Source: Marine Group III euryarchaeote CG-Epi1
Lineage (GTDB): Archaea; Thermoplasmatota; Poseidoniia; MGIII; CG-Epi1
Length of the DNA: 34,349 bases
Assembly: GCA_001875345.1 (NCBI GenBank)
Contig: MIZA01000006.1
Span: 1 to 34,349 of the forward strand
Reading direction: 5' to 3'
Shown here: one piece after another, positions 24,655 to 32,416 of the stretch
How positions within the stretch are numbered: the first letter of the stretch is position 1
Layout of the letters: the number at the start of each line of letters is the position of its first letter
Translations under genes and position numbers: made by a program
Notes under the pieces: generated by a model
The model's database searches: none
Seen by the model: only the letters and a program-made list of their open reading frames with translations
What the model was told of the DNA's origin: nothing

Positions 24655-25394
24655 TATTTTGAATGAATTGCGTTAGTTAAAGCAGTCATTTCCTCTTTAA
24701 GACTTTGAGATGTTTCTACAAAAGTACCAGTAACTACTATATCAGCTCCTGCCGCAACTACCTTACGTGCTGATTCAGGCGTACGAATACCTCCGCCAAC
24801 TATTAATGTTACGTCAATTGACTCTCTTACTGACTTAATAATATCTTCAGGAACAGGTTCAGATGCACCAGAACCGGCCTCAAGATATATGTATTTCATA
24901 CCTAAATATTGTCCTGCTAGCGCATGGGAAACTACCAAATCAGGCTGATCCCTAGGCAGAGGTTGCGCTTGACCAACTCTACCGGCAGTCATTCCTGGCG
25001 CCACTACAAGATAAGCCATCGATAATGGCTCCAATCCAGTCTTCTTAACCCATGGTGCGCTTGCTATTTGCTCACCAACGAGAAATTGTCGACTTTCACT
25101 ATTAAGAAGTGACATGAAGAAAATTGCATCAGCTTTGCCTGAGACTGAAGAAGCATGTGTAGGAAAAAGAATCACTGGCATGTGTGTTGTTTGTTTAATT
25201 GTTTCTACAGCCAAATCCACGTTTTCGAGGCTTAAATCTGTAGAACCTCCGACCATAAATCCATCGGTTCCAGCTTCTGCAGTTTGTTTAGCTAATGTAA
25301 TCAAATCATCAGCACTAGTTTTACCGGGATCAAGAAGGGTGAAGTGTAGAGGACGTGCCTCTCTTCGGCTGGAGATGTATTCTTGTACTTTCAA
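24654..25394 (-). CDS. geranylgeranylglyceryl phosphate synthase
   Basis: 246 residues of a TIM-barrel prenyltransferase. It joins geranylgeranyl diphosphate to glycerol-1-phosphate, the first step specific to archaeal ether lipids. Visible: FTLLDPGKTSADDL (substrate Asp), GTDGFMVGGSTDLS, MPVILFPTHASSVSGKADAI, YIYLEAGSGASEPVP and VGGGIRTPESARKVVAAGAD with the phosphate-binding glycines. The domain is complete and the start ATG opens the expected N-terminal strand. First gene of the pair with DUF2070. Confidence 0.95.
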   Translation of the reverse strand: MKVQEYISSRREARPLHFTLLDPGKTSADDLITLAKQTAEAGTDGFMVGGSTDLSLENVDLAVETIKQTTHMPVILFPTHASSVSGKADAIFFMSLLNSESRQFLVGEQIASAPWVKKTGLEPLSMAYLVVAPGMTAGRVGQAQPLPRDQPDLVVSHALAGQYLGMKYIYLEAGSGASEPVPEDIIKSVRESIDVTLIVGGGIRTPESARKVVAAGADIVVTGTFVETSQSLKEEMTALTNAIHSK

Positions 25395-25450
25395 CTTATT
25401 AGCGATGAAAGTATGCCATTAAAAGAACAACCCATGACCTTTACTAAAAT

Positions 25451-26227
25451 CTAATCCCATTCCATATCGAAGTCCATATCCTCTGTTTCTTCTTCAACTG
25501 GCTTTGTCGGAGTTACTGGAACTGATTCAGCTGCTGCGACCGGTTCTGCTGCTACTGCAACCGGTTCTGCTGCTACTGCAACCGGTTCTGCTGCTACTGC
25601 AACCGGTTCTGCTGCTACTGCAACCGGTTCTGCCGCCATAGGATTAGACGTTACATTCTCCAGAACGTTTGCTATATCATCTGCTGAAGGCAGAGAAGAC
25701 AATCTACTTCCTGGTAAAAATTTTGTCCCCATTTCAGGAACCATTTCGCCCCTAAGACGCAAAACTGTATCTTTATCAATCTGAGTATAAGAATCAGAAT
25801 AGTCTCCGCTTCCTACTGAAGGCGGGTACATCACAAACTCTCTTTGACGACGAGCTGCCTTAGTTGGCCTAGGAGGCAATCTAACTTCGGACGTGGAAAA
25901 ATCCTCTGGGACTTCGGTAAGTCCTACTGTTGAGGGAAGAGCTGTGTAAAATTGAGGTTCATCTGAAACTACTTTTCTCTTTGGACGTCGCTTCTTTCTA
26001 GGTTTCTTAGGAGAGTTAACAATAAAATAAGATAAGATTGACAACGAAATCATGCATAAAAGGGCTCCAGTAATGTTACTGATTATCTTTGCAGCTATAA
26101 GAAAAAAAACAATAAAAACTATTACCAAAACGGAAACCAATTGAACTGCTAATGAACCAAAACTAATGCCCTTCTTTTTTGATTTTTTAGGTGGGCGCCT
26201 TCCTCTTTTCTTTTGACTGCGGGCCAT
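25451..26227 (-). CDS. two-helix membrane protein with AEPVAVA repeat tail
   Basis: 258 residues. A very basic start (about 20 residues, Lys/Arg-rich) precedes two adjacent hydrophobic helices (about 24-46 and 50-69), then another basic stretch (PKKPRKKRRPKRK). The rest is soluble and probably cytoplasmic, with disordered character. Near the C-terminus a seven-residue unit EPVAVAA is repeated about five times, encoded by a 21-bp tandem repeat, before an acidic end (EEETEDMDFDMEW). The basic flanks may bind nucleic acid or lipid headgroups. No known family recognised. Monocistronic, divergent from ThrRS. Confidence 0.7.
   Translation of the reverse strand: MARSQKKRGRRPPKKSKKKGISFGSLAVQLVSVLVIVFIVFFLIAAKIISNITGALLCMISLSILSYFIVNSPKKPRKKRRPKRKVVSDEPQFYTALPSTVGLTEVPEDFSTSEVRLPPRPTKAARRQREFVMYPPSVGSGDYSDSYTQIDKDTVLRLRGEMVPEMGTKFLPGSRLSSLPSADDIANVLENVTSNPMAAEPVAVAAEPVAVAAEPVAVAAEPVAVAAEPVAAAESVPVTPTKPVEEETEDMDFDMEWD
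25539..25632. repeat. 21-bp tandem repeat inside a coding region
   Basis: The unit ACCGGTTCTGCTGCTACTGCA starts at 25539, 25560, 25581 and 25602, with four copies identical by eye, and a partial fifth at 25623. On the coding (minus) strand each gives EPVAVAA. The repeat keeps frame, and identical copies suggest recent expansion or homogenisation. Confidence 0.9.
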
Positions 26228-26309
26228 TTGGTTAGATTGTCACAGTAGATGGAGTATAAGGATTTACCTATAGGAAAGTCTTTTTGTATTGATGGCTTAA
26301 GCAACTAAA

Positions 26310-28292
26310 ATGATTAAGGTTGAATGTAACGGAGAGGTGCTTGAATTTTCCAATGAAATAAGTGCAAATGAAGTCATTAAAAAAACGTATGGAAAAAAAT
26401 CTGGTGCTGTTGCAGCCTTGGTCAACAATGAACAAAAAGATTTATCCTATTTATTAAACGAAAGTTGTCGAGTTGAACTAATTCGAGAGGATTCTAATGA
26501 AGGTTTATACATAATGAGACATTCGTGTGCGCATCTTTTAGCACAAGCTGTTACAGAATTGTTTCCTAATGCAAAACCGACAATTGGACCTCCTATAGAT
26601 GATGGTTTTTATTACGATTTTTTTATGGATCCCATAAATGAAGATGACTTAAGAAGAATCGAAAAGTTAATGAAAAAAATAGTCAAACAAAATTTACCAA
26701 TCCAAAGACAAGAACATAGTAATGAGACTTTGAGGAAGATGTTTTCTGATAACTCATTTAAAATGGAAATAATGGATGACAAAATTGGACAAGAAGTGGG
26801 TTCTTCAACATATAAGCAAGGTAATTTTGTGGATCTATGTAGGGGGCCACACGTCGAAAGTACTTCTAAGTTAAGGTGGTTTAGGCTGACTAATACAAGT
26901 CAAGCATTTTGGAGAGCTGATTCATCAAGGGAAACACTTGTTAGAATTTATGGAATGTGCTATTCATCAAAGGAAGACCTTCAGAATCGTGAAAAATTAC
27001 TTCGTGAGGCTGCAAAGAGAGACCATCGAAAATTAGGGAAAGATTTGCAACTATTTCACATTGATGAAATGGTAGGTCAAGGATTAGTTCTTTGGACACC
27101 ACGTGGAACCATAATCCGAAATGAACTACAACAGTTTATTTCAGAACATTTAATCCGTCAAGGTTACCAACAAATATACACTCCACATATTGGAAAGCTT
27201 GATCTTTATCGGACATCCGGCCATTTCCCATACTATCAAGACAGCCAATATCCTCCAATCATAAAACGAGATACTTTACACAAATTATCCGATGAAAACT
27301 GTACCTGTGGAGACCTATCTAATCTGATGTCAGAAGGTGAAATTGATGGATATATGCTAAAACCTATGAATTGTCCACATCATATTCGTGTGTACGCAAG
27401 TCAACCAAGATCATATCGTGACTTACCTTTAAGATTAGCCGAATTTGGAACTGTGTATCGCTGGGAGCAGTCTGGAGAAATCTCAGGGATGACTAGAGTA
27501 AGGGGCTTTACTCAAGATGACGCTCACTTATTCGTTACAGAAAATCAAATTGAACAAGAGTTGCTTGGTTGTATTGAATTAGTCAAAGTTATTTTTGGGA
27601 CATTAGGAATGAAAGATTATCGTGTTAGGATTGGACTCCGAGATTCAGATTCTGATAAATATGTTGGTAGTCCTGAAAAATGGAATACCGCTGAAGAAGC
27701 ATGTCGAAATGCTGCAGCATCACTAGGCGTTGAATTCAGTGAAGAGCCTGGCGAGGCTGCATTTTACGGTCCAAAGATTGACTTTGTAGTAAAAGATGTA
27801 TTGGGAAGAGAATGGCAATTGGGTACTGTACAGGTAGACTATAACTTACCAGAAAGATTTGACCTTACATATGTTGGTTCAGATGGTGAAAAACATCGCC
27901 CAGTTATGATTCATAGGGCGCCATTTGGTTCAATGGAAAGGTTTTGCGGAGTATTGATCGAACATTTCAATGGAATGTTTCCAACTTGGCTTTCTCCTAC
28001 ACAAGTTCATATTTTGACTATTTCTGAAAAGCATAAAGAATACGCAGAACGAATTGCTCAAACCCTACGCGATTTAGCACTACGAGTCGAAGTGGACTCT
28101 GGTGATGATACCATCGGAAAGAAACTAAGAACTCATCGAAAAATGAGGCCTGCATACCTTATGATTCTTGGGGACGATGAACAAAATAATGAGACTGTAT
28201 CATTTATGGGGCCCGACAGAGAACAAAATACAGGAATATTATTGGAGAAATTTATTTCAGATATAACTGTAGAAATAAAATCAAAATCATAA
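26310..28292 (+). CDS. thrS: threonyl-tRNA synthetase, bacterial/eukaryotic type
   Basis: 660 residues in bacterial order: TGS domain (about 1-60), editing domain with HSCAH (H71, H75) and CRGPH (C177, H181), class II catalytic core and C-terminal anticodon-binding domain. The catalytic zinc ligands are present: Cys of MNCPHH, His of FTQDDAH and His of MIHRAPFGSMERF. Most euryarchaea use a ThrRS with a different, D-aminoacyl deacylase-like editing domain, so this form suggests replacement by transfer. It charges tRNA-Thr such as the one at 14.4 kb. Monocistronic; tRNA-Ser follows on the other strand. Confidence 0.96.
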   Translation: MIKVECNGEVLEFSNEISANEVIKKTYGKKSGAVAALVNNEQKDLSYLLNESCRVELIREDSNEGLYIMRHSCAHLLAQAVTELFPNAKPTIGPPIDDGFYYDFFMDPINEDDLRRIEKLMKKIVKQNLPIQRQEHSNETLRKMFSDNSFKMEIMDDKIGQEVGSSTYKQGNFVDLCRGPHVESTSKLRWFRLTNTSQAFWRADSSRETLVRIYGMCYSSKEDLQNREKLLREAAKRDHRKLGKDLQLFHIDEMVGQGLVLWTPRGTIIRNELQQFISEHLIRQGYQQIYTPHIGKLDLYRTSGHFPYYQDSQYPPIIKRDTLHKLSDENCTCGDLSNLMSEGEIDGYMLKPMNCPHHIRVYASQPRSYRDLPLRLAEFGTVYRWEQSGEISGMTRVRGFTQDDAHLFVTENQIEQELLGCIELVKVIFGTLGMKDYRVRIGLRDSDSDKYVGSPEKWNTAEEACRNAAASLGVEFSEEPGEAAFYGPKIDFVVKDVLGREWQLGTVQVDYNLPERFDLTYVGSDGEKHRPVMIHRAPFGSMERFCGVLIEHFNGMFPTWLSPTQVHILTISEKHKEYAERIAQTLRDLALRVEVDSGDDTIGKKLRTHRKMRPAYLMILGDDEQNNETVSFMGPDREQNTGILLEKFISDITVEIKSKS

Positions 28293-28303
28293 AAAAAATT
28301 TAT

Positions 28304-28390
28304 TGGCGCCGAGGGAGGGATTTGAACCCCCGAGGGAAATTTCCCACCGGCTTTCAAGGCCGGCGCTATACCGGGCTAAGCGACCTCGGC
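28304..28390 (-). tRNA. trnS-TGA: tRNA-Ser (anticodon UGA)
   Basis: Minus strand from 28390: acceptor GCCGAGG pairs with CCTCGGC, D arm with GG, anticodon stem CCGGC/GCCGG with loop CTTGAAA (anticodon TGA), and a long variable arm containing the self-complementary GGGAAATTTCCC typical of class II serine tRNAs. The T arm has loop TTCAAAT. Discriminator G and encoded CCA (28304-28306). Reads UCA and likely other UCN codons. Confidence 0.95.
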
Positions 28391-28394
28391 TCAT

Positions 28395-28427
28395 AAAAAA
28401 AGAGATCAGCCCAAACTAATTTGGGCT
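28395..28427 (-). terminator. hairpin plus oligo-T terminator
   Basis: AGCCCAAA (28408-28415) and TTTGGGCT (28420-28427) pair as an 8-bp stem with a 4-base loop. Reading on in the minus direction the transcript continues through GATCTC into a run of T (28395-28401). This looks like a bacterial-style intrinsic terminator at the end of the 76-residue protein gene and before tRNA-Ser. Confidence 0.65.
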
Positions 28428-28444
28428 AACCATTTTTGACTCTA

Positions 28445-28462
28445 AGTAAATTTAAATTTACT
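28445..28462. repeat. perfect 18-bp palindrome over the stop codon of the duplicated small protein
   Basis: AGTAAATTTAAATTTACT is its own reverse complement over all 18 bases. It includes the stop codon of the minus-strand gene (28458-28460) and lies about 20 bases before the terminator hairpin. Function unknown; a symmetric protein-binding site or RNA stem is possible. Confidence 0.6.
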
Positions 28463-28688
28463 TTCGACCGCGAGCCATCTCGGACCTAGCTACATCACCG
28501 TCTTTATCGATGTAGTATAGGAATTTGTCTTCTCTAGTGACACCTGCATCTGCAACTTTTTCTGGTCCGCCACCGGTCTTTTTACCGCCTCGAGCCATCT
28601 TAGTTCTCCATACGTGTCCGTCTTTTCCTAAGTAATATAGGTAGCCTGCTTCTTTTGTTACTCCTGTCTTTTCAACTTTTTCAGCCAT
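28458..28688 (-). CDS. 76-residue protein made of two 34-residue repeats
   Basis: Two copies of one unit fill the protein: residues 3-36 and 43-76, joined by a Lys/Gly linker (KTGGGP region). Shared positions include EKV, GVT, LYY, KDG, V, R and MARG-K; I count about 20 identities in 34. Each unit has an aromatic strand (YLYYLGKDGHVW / FLYYIDKDGDVA) followed by a basic MARGGK-type end, suggesting a beta-hairpin that binds nucleic acid. It has its own promoter and a hairpin terminator, which fits an abundant product. I recognise no named family. Confidence 0.78.
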   Translation of the reverse strand: MAEKVEKTGVTKEAGYLYYLGKDGHVWRTKMARGGKKTGGGPEKVADAGVTREDKFLYYIDKDGDVARSEMARGRK

Positions 28689-28719
28689 GGTTTAACACCA
28701 ATTGTTTAGAAAGTGTAGT

Positions 28720-28778
28720 GTATATATACTTATCCTGTGAACGTCGTCGAGAAAAAAAAGGATAGATATGTTTATAAC
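28720..28778. promoter_or_regulatory. divergent promoters of the 76-residue protein and the membrane-protein cluster
   Basis: GTATATATAC at 28720-28729, palindromic, lies about 36 bases before the minus-strand ATG at 28688. On the plus strand TTTATAAC at 28771-28778 lies about 25 bases before the ATG at 28801, so that transcript is probably leaderless. Confidence 0.55.
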
Positions 28779-28800
28779 TAAGGTTCTAAAATAACAACTT

Positions 28801-29256
28801 ATGGACATGTCCACTGAAATCGGCGATGGAGTAATTATGGACTATTTCGTATCTATGTTATTGATCGGAATCGGAGTTGCTCTCTTAGCTACAGGCTTAT
28901 TCACATCATACTTTGGTGCAGGTAAATCTCAAAAGATTGGTCTCGGCCTCCTTGTAACTGGAATTTTAGCAATAATCATAACATACATCCTAACTTTTGA
29001 AGCTGGAACTGGAGTAACAACCCAATTTGATGATGGAGTATTCATGGATGCTCTAGTATCTGGAATTTCGGCGCTAGCCGGAATGATTATTGGAATGTTT
29101 GTAATCTTATTTGTACTTATGAAAGTAGATACTGTTGACGATTTAGAAGATTTAGACTTAGAAGATCTCGAAGATTTAGACTTAGATGAAGAACTTAAAA
29201 AATTAGAAAAAGAATTAAATGCTGAATCAACTGATTCATCAGGAGAGGAGGAATAA
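28801..29256 (+). CDS. small three-helix membrane protein with acidic tail
   Basis: 151 residues. Three hydrophobic helices (about 13-37, 44-66 and 82-107) are followed by a highly acidic tail built on repeats of LEDLDLEDLEDLDLDEE and a Glu/Ser end. It aligns over its membrane part with the next gene product: GLFTSYFGAGKSQKIGLGLL here against GLLISYYGSSKTRNVGILFL there, and VFMDALVSGISALAGMIIG against VFMNSILAFVGGMLGGIIG. The two are tandem paralogues, this one extended by the acidic tail. Function unknown. Confidence 0.75.
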   Translation: MDMSTEIGDGVIMDYFVSMLLIGIGVALLATGLFTSYFGAGKSQKIGLGLLVTGILAIIITYILTFEAGTGVTTQFDDGVFMDALVSGISALAGMIIGMFVILFVLMKVDTVDDLEDLDLEDLEDLDLDEELKKLEKELNAESTDSSGEEE

Positions 29257-29257
29257 A

Positions 29258-29533
29258 ATGGCCGAAACATCTGAAATTGCAATATCTATGCTTATTGTTG
29301 GCTCTGCCTTATCTATGCTACTGATGGGATTACTCATATCATATTACGGCAGTAGTAAAACTAGAAATGTTGGAATTTTATTTTTAGCGCTAGGTATAGC
29401 TCTGATGTACTACGTAACTTCCATGGCATACGACAGTGTAGTATTCATGAACTCTATCCTCGCTTTCGTCGGTGGAATGCTAGGTGGAATTATTGGCATA
29501 GTTATTTTCTTAGTTGCAATAATTAAATCATAA
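29258..29533 (+). CDS. small three-helix membrane protein, paralogue of the preceding gene
   Basis: 91 residues from the ATG at 29258 (MAETSEIAIS). This start is chosen because a strong purine-rich ribosome site (GGAGAGGAGG, about 29241-29250) precedes it and it follows the previous stop by one base; a frame-open extension to 29219 lies inside the upstream gene. Three hydrophobic helices with a short SSKTRN basic loop between helices 1 and 2. It lacks the acidic tail of its paralogue. Probably made together with it, perhaps as a complex. Confidence 0.75.
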   Translation: MAETSEIAISMLIVGSALSMLLMGLLISYYGSSKTRNVGILFLALGIALMYYVTSMAYDSVVFMNSILAFVGGMLGGIIGIVIFLVAIIKS

Positions 29534-29577
29534 TTAATCAGCATTAGTCTAAAATAGAATAGCGATGCCTAAGCTTT

Positions 29578-31506
29578 GTGAAGTCGGAAGACGACCTTTG
29601 GGATACGGGAAAAGAAGACGATACATCTAGTTCAAATTCTGACGATGATAGTTCAACTCTAGACTTATCTGAAACTTCGCCTGAAAAAGATGAAAAAGAA
29701 ATTAATCTAGCCATACCTGAAGAAAGTGAAGCTATTGAAAAAGACGAGGATTGGGCAATCCCTTTAGCTGAAGATGTTGATGGCTTAAATCTAAGAACTA
29801 TTGGAATAGTAGGCACTGTTGTTATTCTCCTCCTAACAGGAACTCTTTTTTTCTTATTAAATGAAACAAACGCTGAAATTGAAGTTCCCAATGAAAGATA
29901 CGATGAACAAATTAATTATAACGTAAATGGCTTCTTAAATTTTGACAGTAATTTAGATGTTCCTATACCATTTGGATTCTTTGACAATGATATTGTAATA
30001 AACAATTTAGACGTTGTTTTCCAGGGTGAGCTATCTCTTGGAATAGAAGGGCCTCGCCATGTTGAAAAAAATGGATATGGTGAGACTAAAAATTCTCTTT
30101 TTAGGAAATACATAGAGCAAGACCTTGACGATGTTGATGGTACAATCACTGAAGAAGGATCTGAACCTGCTGAACTAAAGAATTCAAACATAAAAAGTAC
30201 ACAAGACCAATATGTTGATAGTAGTTCTCTAAATATTATACGATCGGATATAGTTTCCAATGCTTCTACTGCAAAAATCTCAGGAATAGGTCAACGATGG
30301 GCATGGCAGAGTGCTACAGATTGGATACCTCGTCAACATAGCAGCGGCATATTGCCTCATGGGAATGCATATATTGGAAAGACTTTGACAGTAGGTGACA
30401 GTGGAACTCTATACGAAAGTGGCATTCAATTTACTACTAAAGTGGATAAAGGTGAAAAAATAAAAGATTATGATACGGTAAAAATCCAGATAATGACCTC
30501 ATACGTCTCAGATTCATTACTTGGATATGAATATGAATACAGTTATACGTTTTCTTTTTACATGTCAGAAGTCAGTAGCCTCCCTTTAAAATTTGAAATG
30601 AGATTAACTTCTGAAGCGAAATCACCAGGTGCTCAATTATATTCAATTGATTTAAAATATACTGCCACAGCTAAAGATGTATTTGAGGGAAATGAATTTG
30701 TTCCCACCAAAAATTACGACTCTGTTTCACCTAACAGTGAGGGGGAATTTTTGGCTTGGGACAATGGTGCGCCTGCCTTAGGCACATCTTGCGATGAAAA
30801 TTCACAGCTGAATGGAAATTTTAACTTACAATCTGGAATTGCTGAAGCTAGAAACAATATCTCTTCTTTTGACAATTACATCAAAGACCAACAGGCCAAA
30901 AAAGAAGAAGCTTTTGTAATTGAAGCTAATTTTAGCTCTAACAATGATAATAGATGGAATTTTACAATGGCACATAGTAATGAGCAATCTCAAAAAGTAG
31001 ATGGCTGGATTGTAGACTACCGCCAAGAGAAAATTAATGGTACTACTTTTGTAAACGGAACTGAAAAAGAACTAGATAACCCAATTCTAAAAATGGAAGA
31101 AATAGACACTCCATTGACTGTTTGCTCAGCTGAAAATCTTATGACTGATTTTGAAGAAATTGCCGATTGGGCTATTGACAAAAATACTAATAATGTTAAT
31201 TACGAAACTACTACTCTAATTTTAGGTCAAAATTTGATATCTGAACAAAGCCTTTCATCTCCAACCTCTATTCTTGACTTTGGAAATTTAGATCTAATCA
31301 GCGCAATCTCAGACTTAAATTCTGGGAACTGGAATTTCAATGATTATTCTAATAACATTGATGTTGATACTGCAGGAAGTTACGCATATTTCCTTGATAG
31401 GAGTGGAGGTAGTGACTCTTTAGGTTATGATTATCAGGAAGTAGCTGGAATTGATGCAAAAAACGGATTAGTTATGTTTAATTTGCAATCTAAAAACGCA
31501 CTTTAG
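29578..31506 (+). CDS. large single-pass protein with extracytoplasmic domain, unknown
   Basis: 642 residues from GTG at 29578. Residues 1-70 are acidic and Ser-rich and should lie in the cytoplasm; one helix (about 74-95, TIGIVGTVVILLLTGTLFFL) crosses the membrane; about 545 residues follow outside, Asn/Asp/Ser-rich and beta-type, with cysteines near CDENSQ and CSAENL. It lies 44 bases after the three-helix pair and may be cotranscribed. The outer part could be an adhesion or sensor domain; no known fold recognised. It overlaps the end of the PAC2 gene by four bases tail-to-tail. Confidence 0.75.
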   Translation: MKSEDDLWDTGKEDDTSSSNSDDDSSTLDLSETSPEKDEKEINLAIPEESEAIEKDEDWAIPLAEDVDGLNLRTIGIVGTVVILLLTGTLFFLLNETNAEIEVPNERYDEQINYNVNGFLNFDSNLDVPIPFGFFDNDIVINNLDVVFQGELSLGIEGPRHVEKNGYGETKNSLFRKYIEQDLDDVDGTITEEGSEPAELKNSNIKSTQDQYVDSSSLNIIRSDIVSNASTAKISGIGQRWAWQSATDWIPRQHSSGILPHGNAYIGKTLTVGDSGTLYESGIQFTTKVDKGEKIKDYDTVKIQIMTSYVSDSLLGYEYEYSYTFSFYMSEVSSLPLKFEMRLTSEAKSPGAQLYSIDLKYTATAKDVFEGNEFVPTKNYDSVSPNSEGEFLAWDNGAPALGTSCDENSQLNGNFNLQSGIAEARNNISSFDNYIKDQQAKKEEAFVIEANFSSNNDNRWNFTMAHSNEQSQKVDGWIVDYRQEKINGTTFVNGTEKELDNPILKMEEIDTPLTVCSAENLMTDFEEIADWAIDKNTNNVNYETTTLILGQNLISEQSLSSPTSILDFGNLDLISAISDLNSGNWNFNDYSNNIDVDTAGSYAYFLDRSGGSDSLGYDYQEVAGIDAKNGLVMFNLQSKNAL

Positions 31507-32258
31507 CCAATATAGTTAACGTCTACTTTTTCTTCAACTTCAGATTCACTTTCTTTCAATTGATTTGTTATGCTATCAACTTGCTTAGCTCTCTTTTCTA
31601 ATTCCTCAAGATCTATTTCAATATCTAATAATTTCTGAAGAGATTTCAAAACAACACTTGCAGATTTAGGATCTACCATATATCCACTAGTTTCTCCCAT
31701 TAAACAACCACCTTCCATTCCTTGCAACTTACCCAAACCTAACAAAAGCCCTGAAGCTCCAACGATTCCAGCACCAGGTTCACCATCTATGAATTCAACA
31801 TCTGCTGATTTGAATAACTCTACCACATCTTGAGAAGTAGCTGCACCAAGAACCCTAGGCTCGGGAACTAATTTACCCAAACCATAACCTCCTAATGTAT
31901 AAATGCTAGAAACTCCCATCTCTTTGACAAGTGAGATTAATTGACTGCATAATTCATACTGCCCGGAAGAATCCATACCTTGGTATTCGCCTACTAAAAA
32001 TAACAAATCTTTGTTTTTCCCTTTACCCTTATGATAATAGAGTTCATTATTAACTAATTTAACAACACCATCATCATCAATCAAAACTTGTGGAGGAAAA
32101 TGGGAAGAATATATTTCAGTACATTTTTTAGCTTTCAATTCTTCAATTAAATGCATTGCTGCTAATTTACCAACATTTCCTACACCTGGCAAACCTTCGA
32201 GAAGTATTGCATCTTTTAATTTAATATCTTCAATTTTAACAACTTCTGTAAAGCTCAA
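31503..32258 (-). CDS. PAC2 family protein (proteasome assembly chaperone-like)
   Basis: 251 residues. The PAC2 core is clear: DAILLEGLPGVGNVGKLAAM near the start, then ELYYHKGKGKNKDLLFLVGE, IYTLGGYGLGKLVPEPRVLG, and GIVGASGLLLGLGKLQGMEG followed by CLMGETSGYMVDPKSA. Archaeal relatives are related to PAC2-type proteasome assembly chaperones; activity is unproven here. The TTG start at 32258 overlaps the Nop10 stop by four bases (TTGA). This gene order (Nop10 then PAC2) is conserved in archaea and supports a translation/proteostasis operon. Confidence 0.9.
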   Translation of the reverse strand: MSFTEVVKIEDIKLKDAILLEGLPGVGNVGKLAAMHLIEELKAKKCTEIYSSHFPPQVLIDDDGVVKLVNNELYYHKGKGKNKDLLFLVGEYQGMDSSGQYELCSQLISLVKEMGVSSIYTLGGYGLGKLVPEPRVLGAATSQDVVELFKSADVEFIDGEPGAGIVGASGLLLGLGKLQGMEGGCLMGETSGYMVDPKSASVVLKSLQKLLDIEIDLEELEKRAKQVDSITNQLKESESEVEEKVDVNYIG

Positions 32259-32416
32259 AATGATTTCTCCTTTAGCATTCTTCGATATTTACCATATTTA
32301 TCTTCAGGAGAATATTTAGGAGGGAGTGGATTGGATGTTTTACTGTTACAACTATCACAAACGGAACCTAAAGTAAACATATTGCATTTCTTACAGTGCA
32401 AAATTGAAGAACGCAT
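32255..32416 (-). CDS. nop10: H/ACA ribonucleoprotein subunit Nop10
   Basis: 53 residues, starting ATG at 32416 and ending TGA at 32255-32257. The zinc ribbon is intact: C8 and C11 (HCKKC), C20 and C23 (CDSC). The invariant end PLPPKYSPEDKYGKYRRMLK, which contacts Cbf5, follows. Nop10 is part of the archaeal pseudouridylation complex guided by H/ACA RNAs. Its start shares one base with the aIF2alpha stop (TAATG) and its stop overlaps the PAC2 start. Firm identification of a gene short enough to be missed by automated calls. Confidence 0.95.
   Translation of the reverse strand: MRSSILHCKKCNMFTLGSVCDSCNSKTSNPLPPKYSPEDKYGKYRRMLKEKSF

Noticed and set aside
25539-25632. Possible CRISPR array
   Set aside because: Units are adjacent 21-mers without spacers and keep the reading frame of a protein.
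28929-29282. 117-residue Ser-rich open frame antisense to the acidic-tail membrane protein
   Set aside because: The Ser/Lys repeats are only the complement of the LED repeats; no start signal.
29544-29891. 115-residue antisense frame at the start of the 642-residue protein
   Set aside because: Shadow of the acidic, Ser-rich coding region; no independent support.
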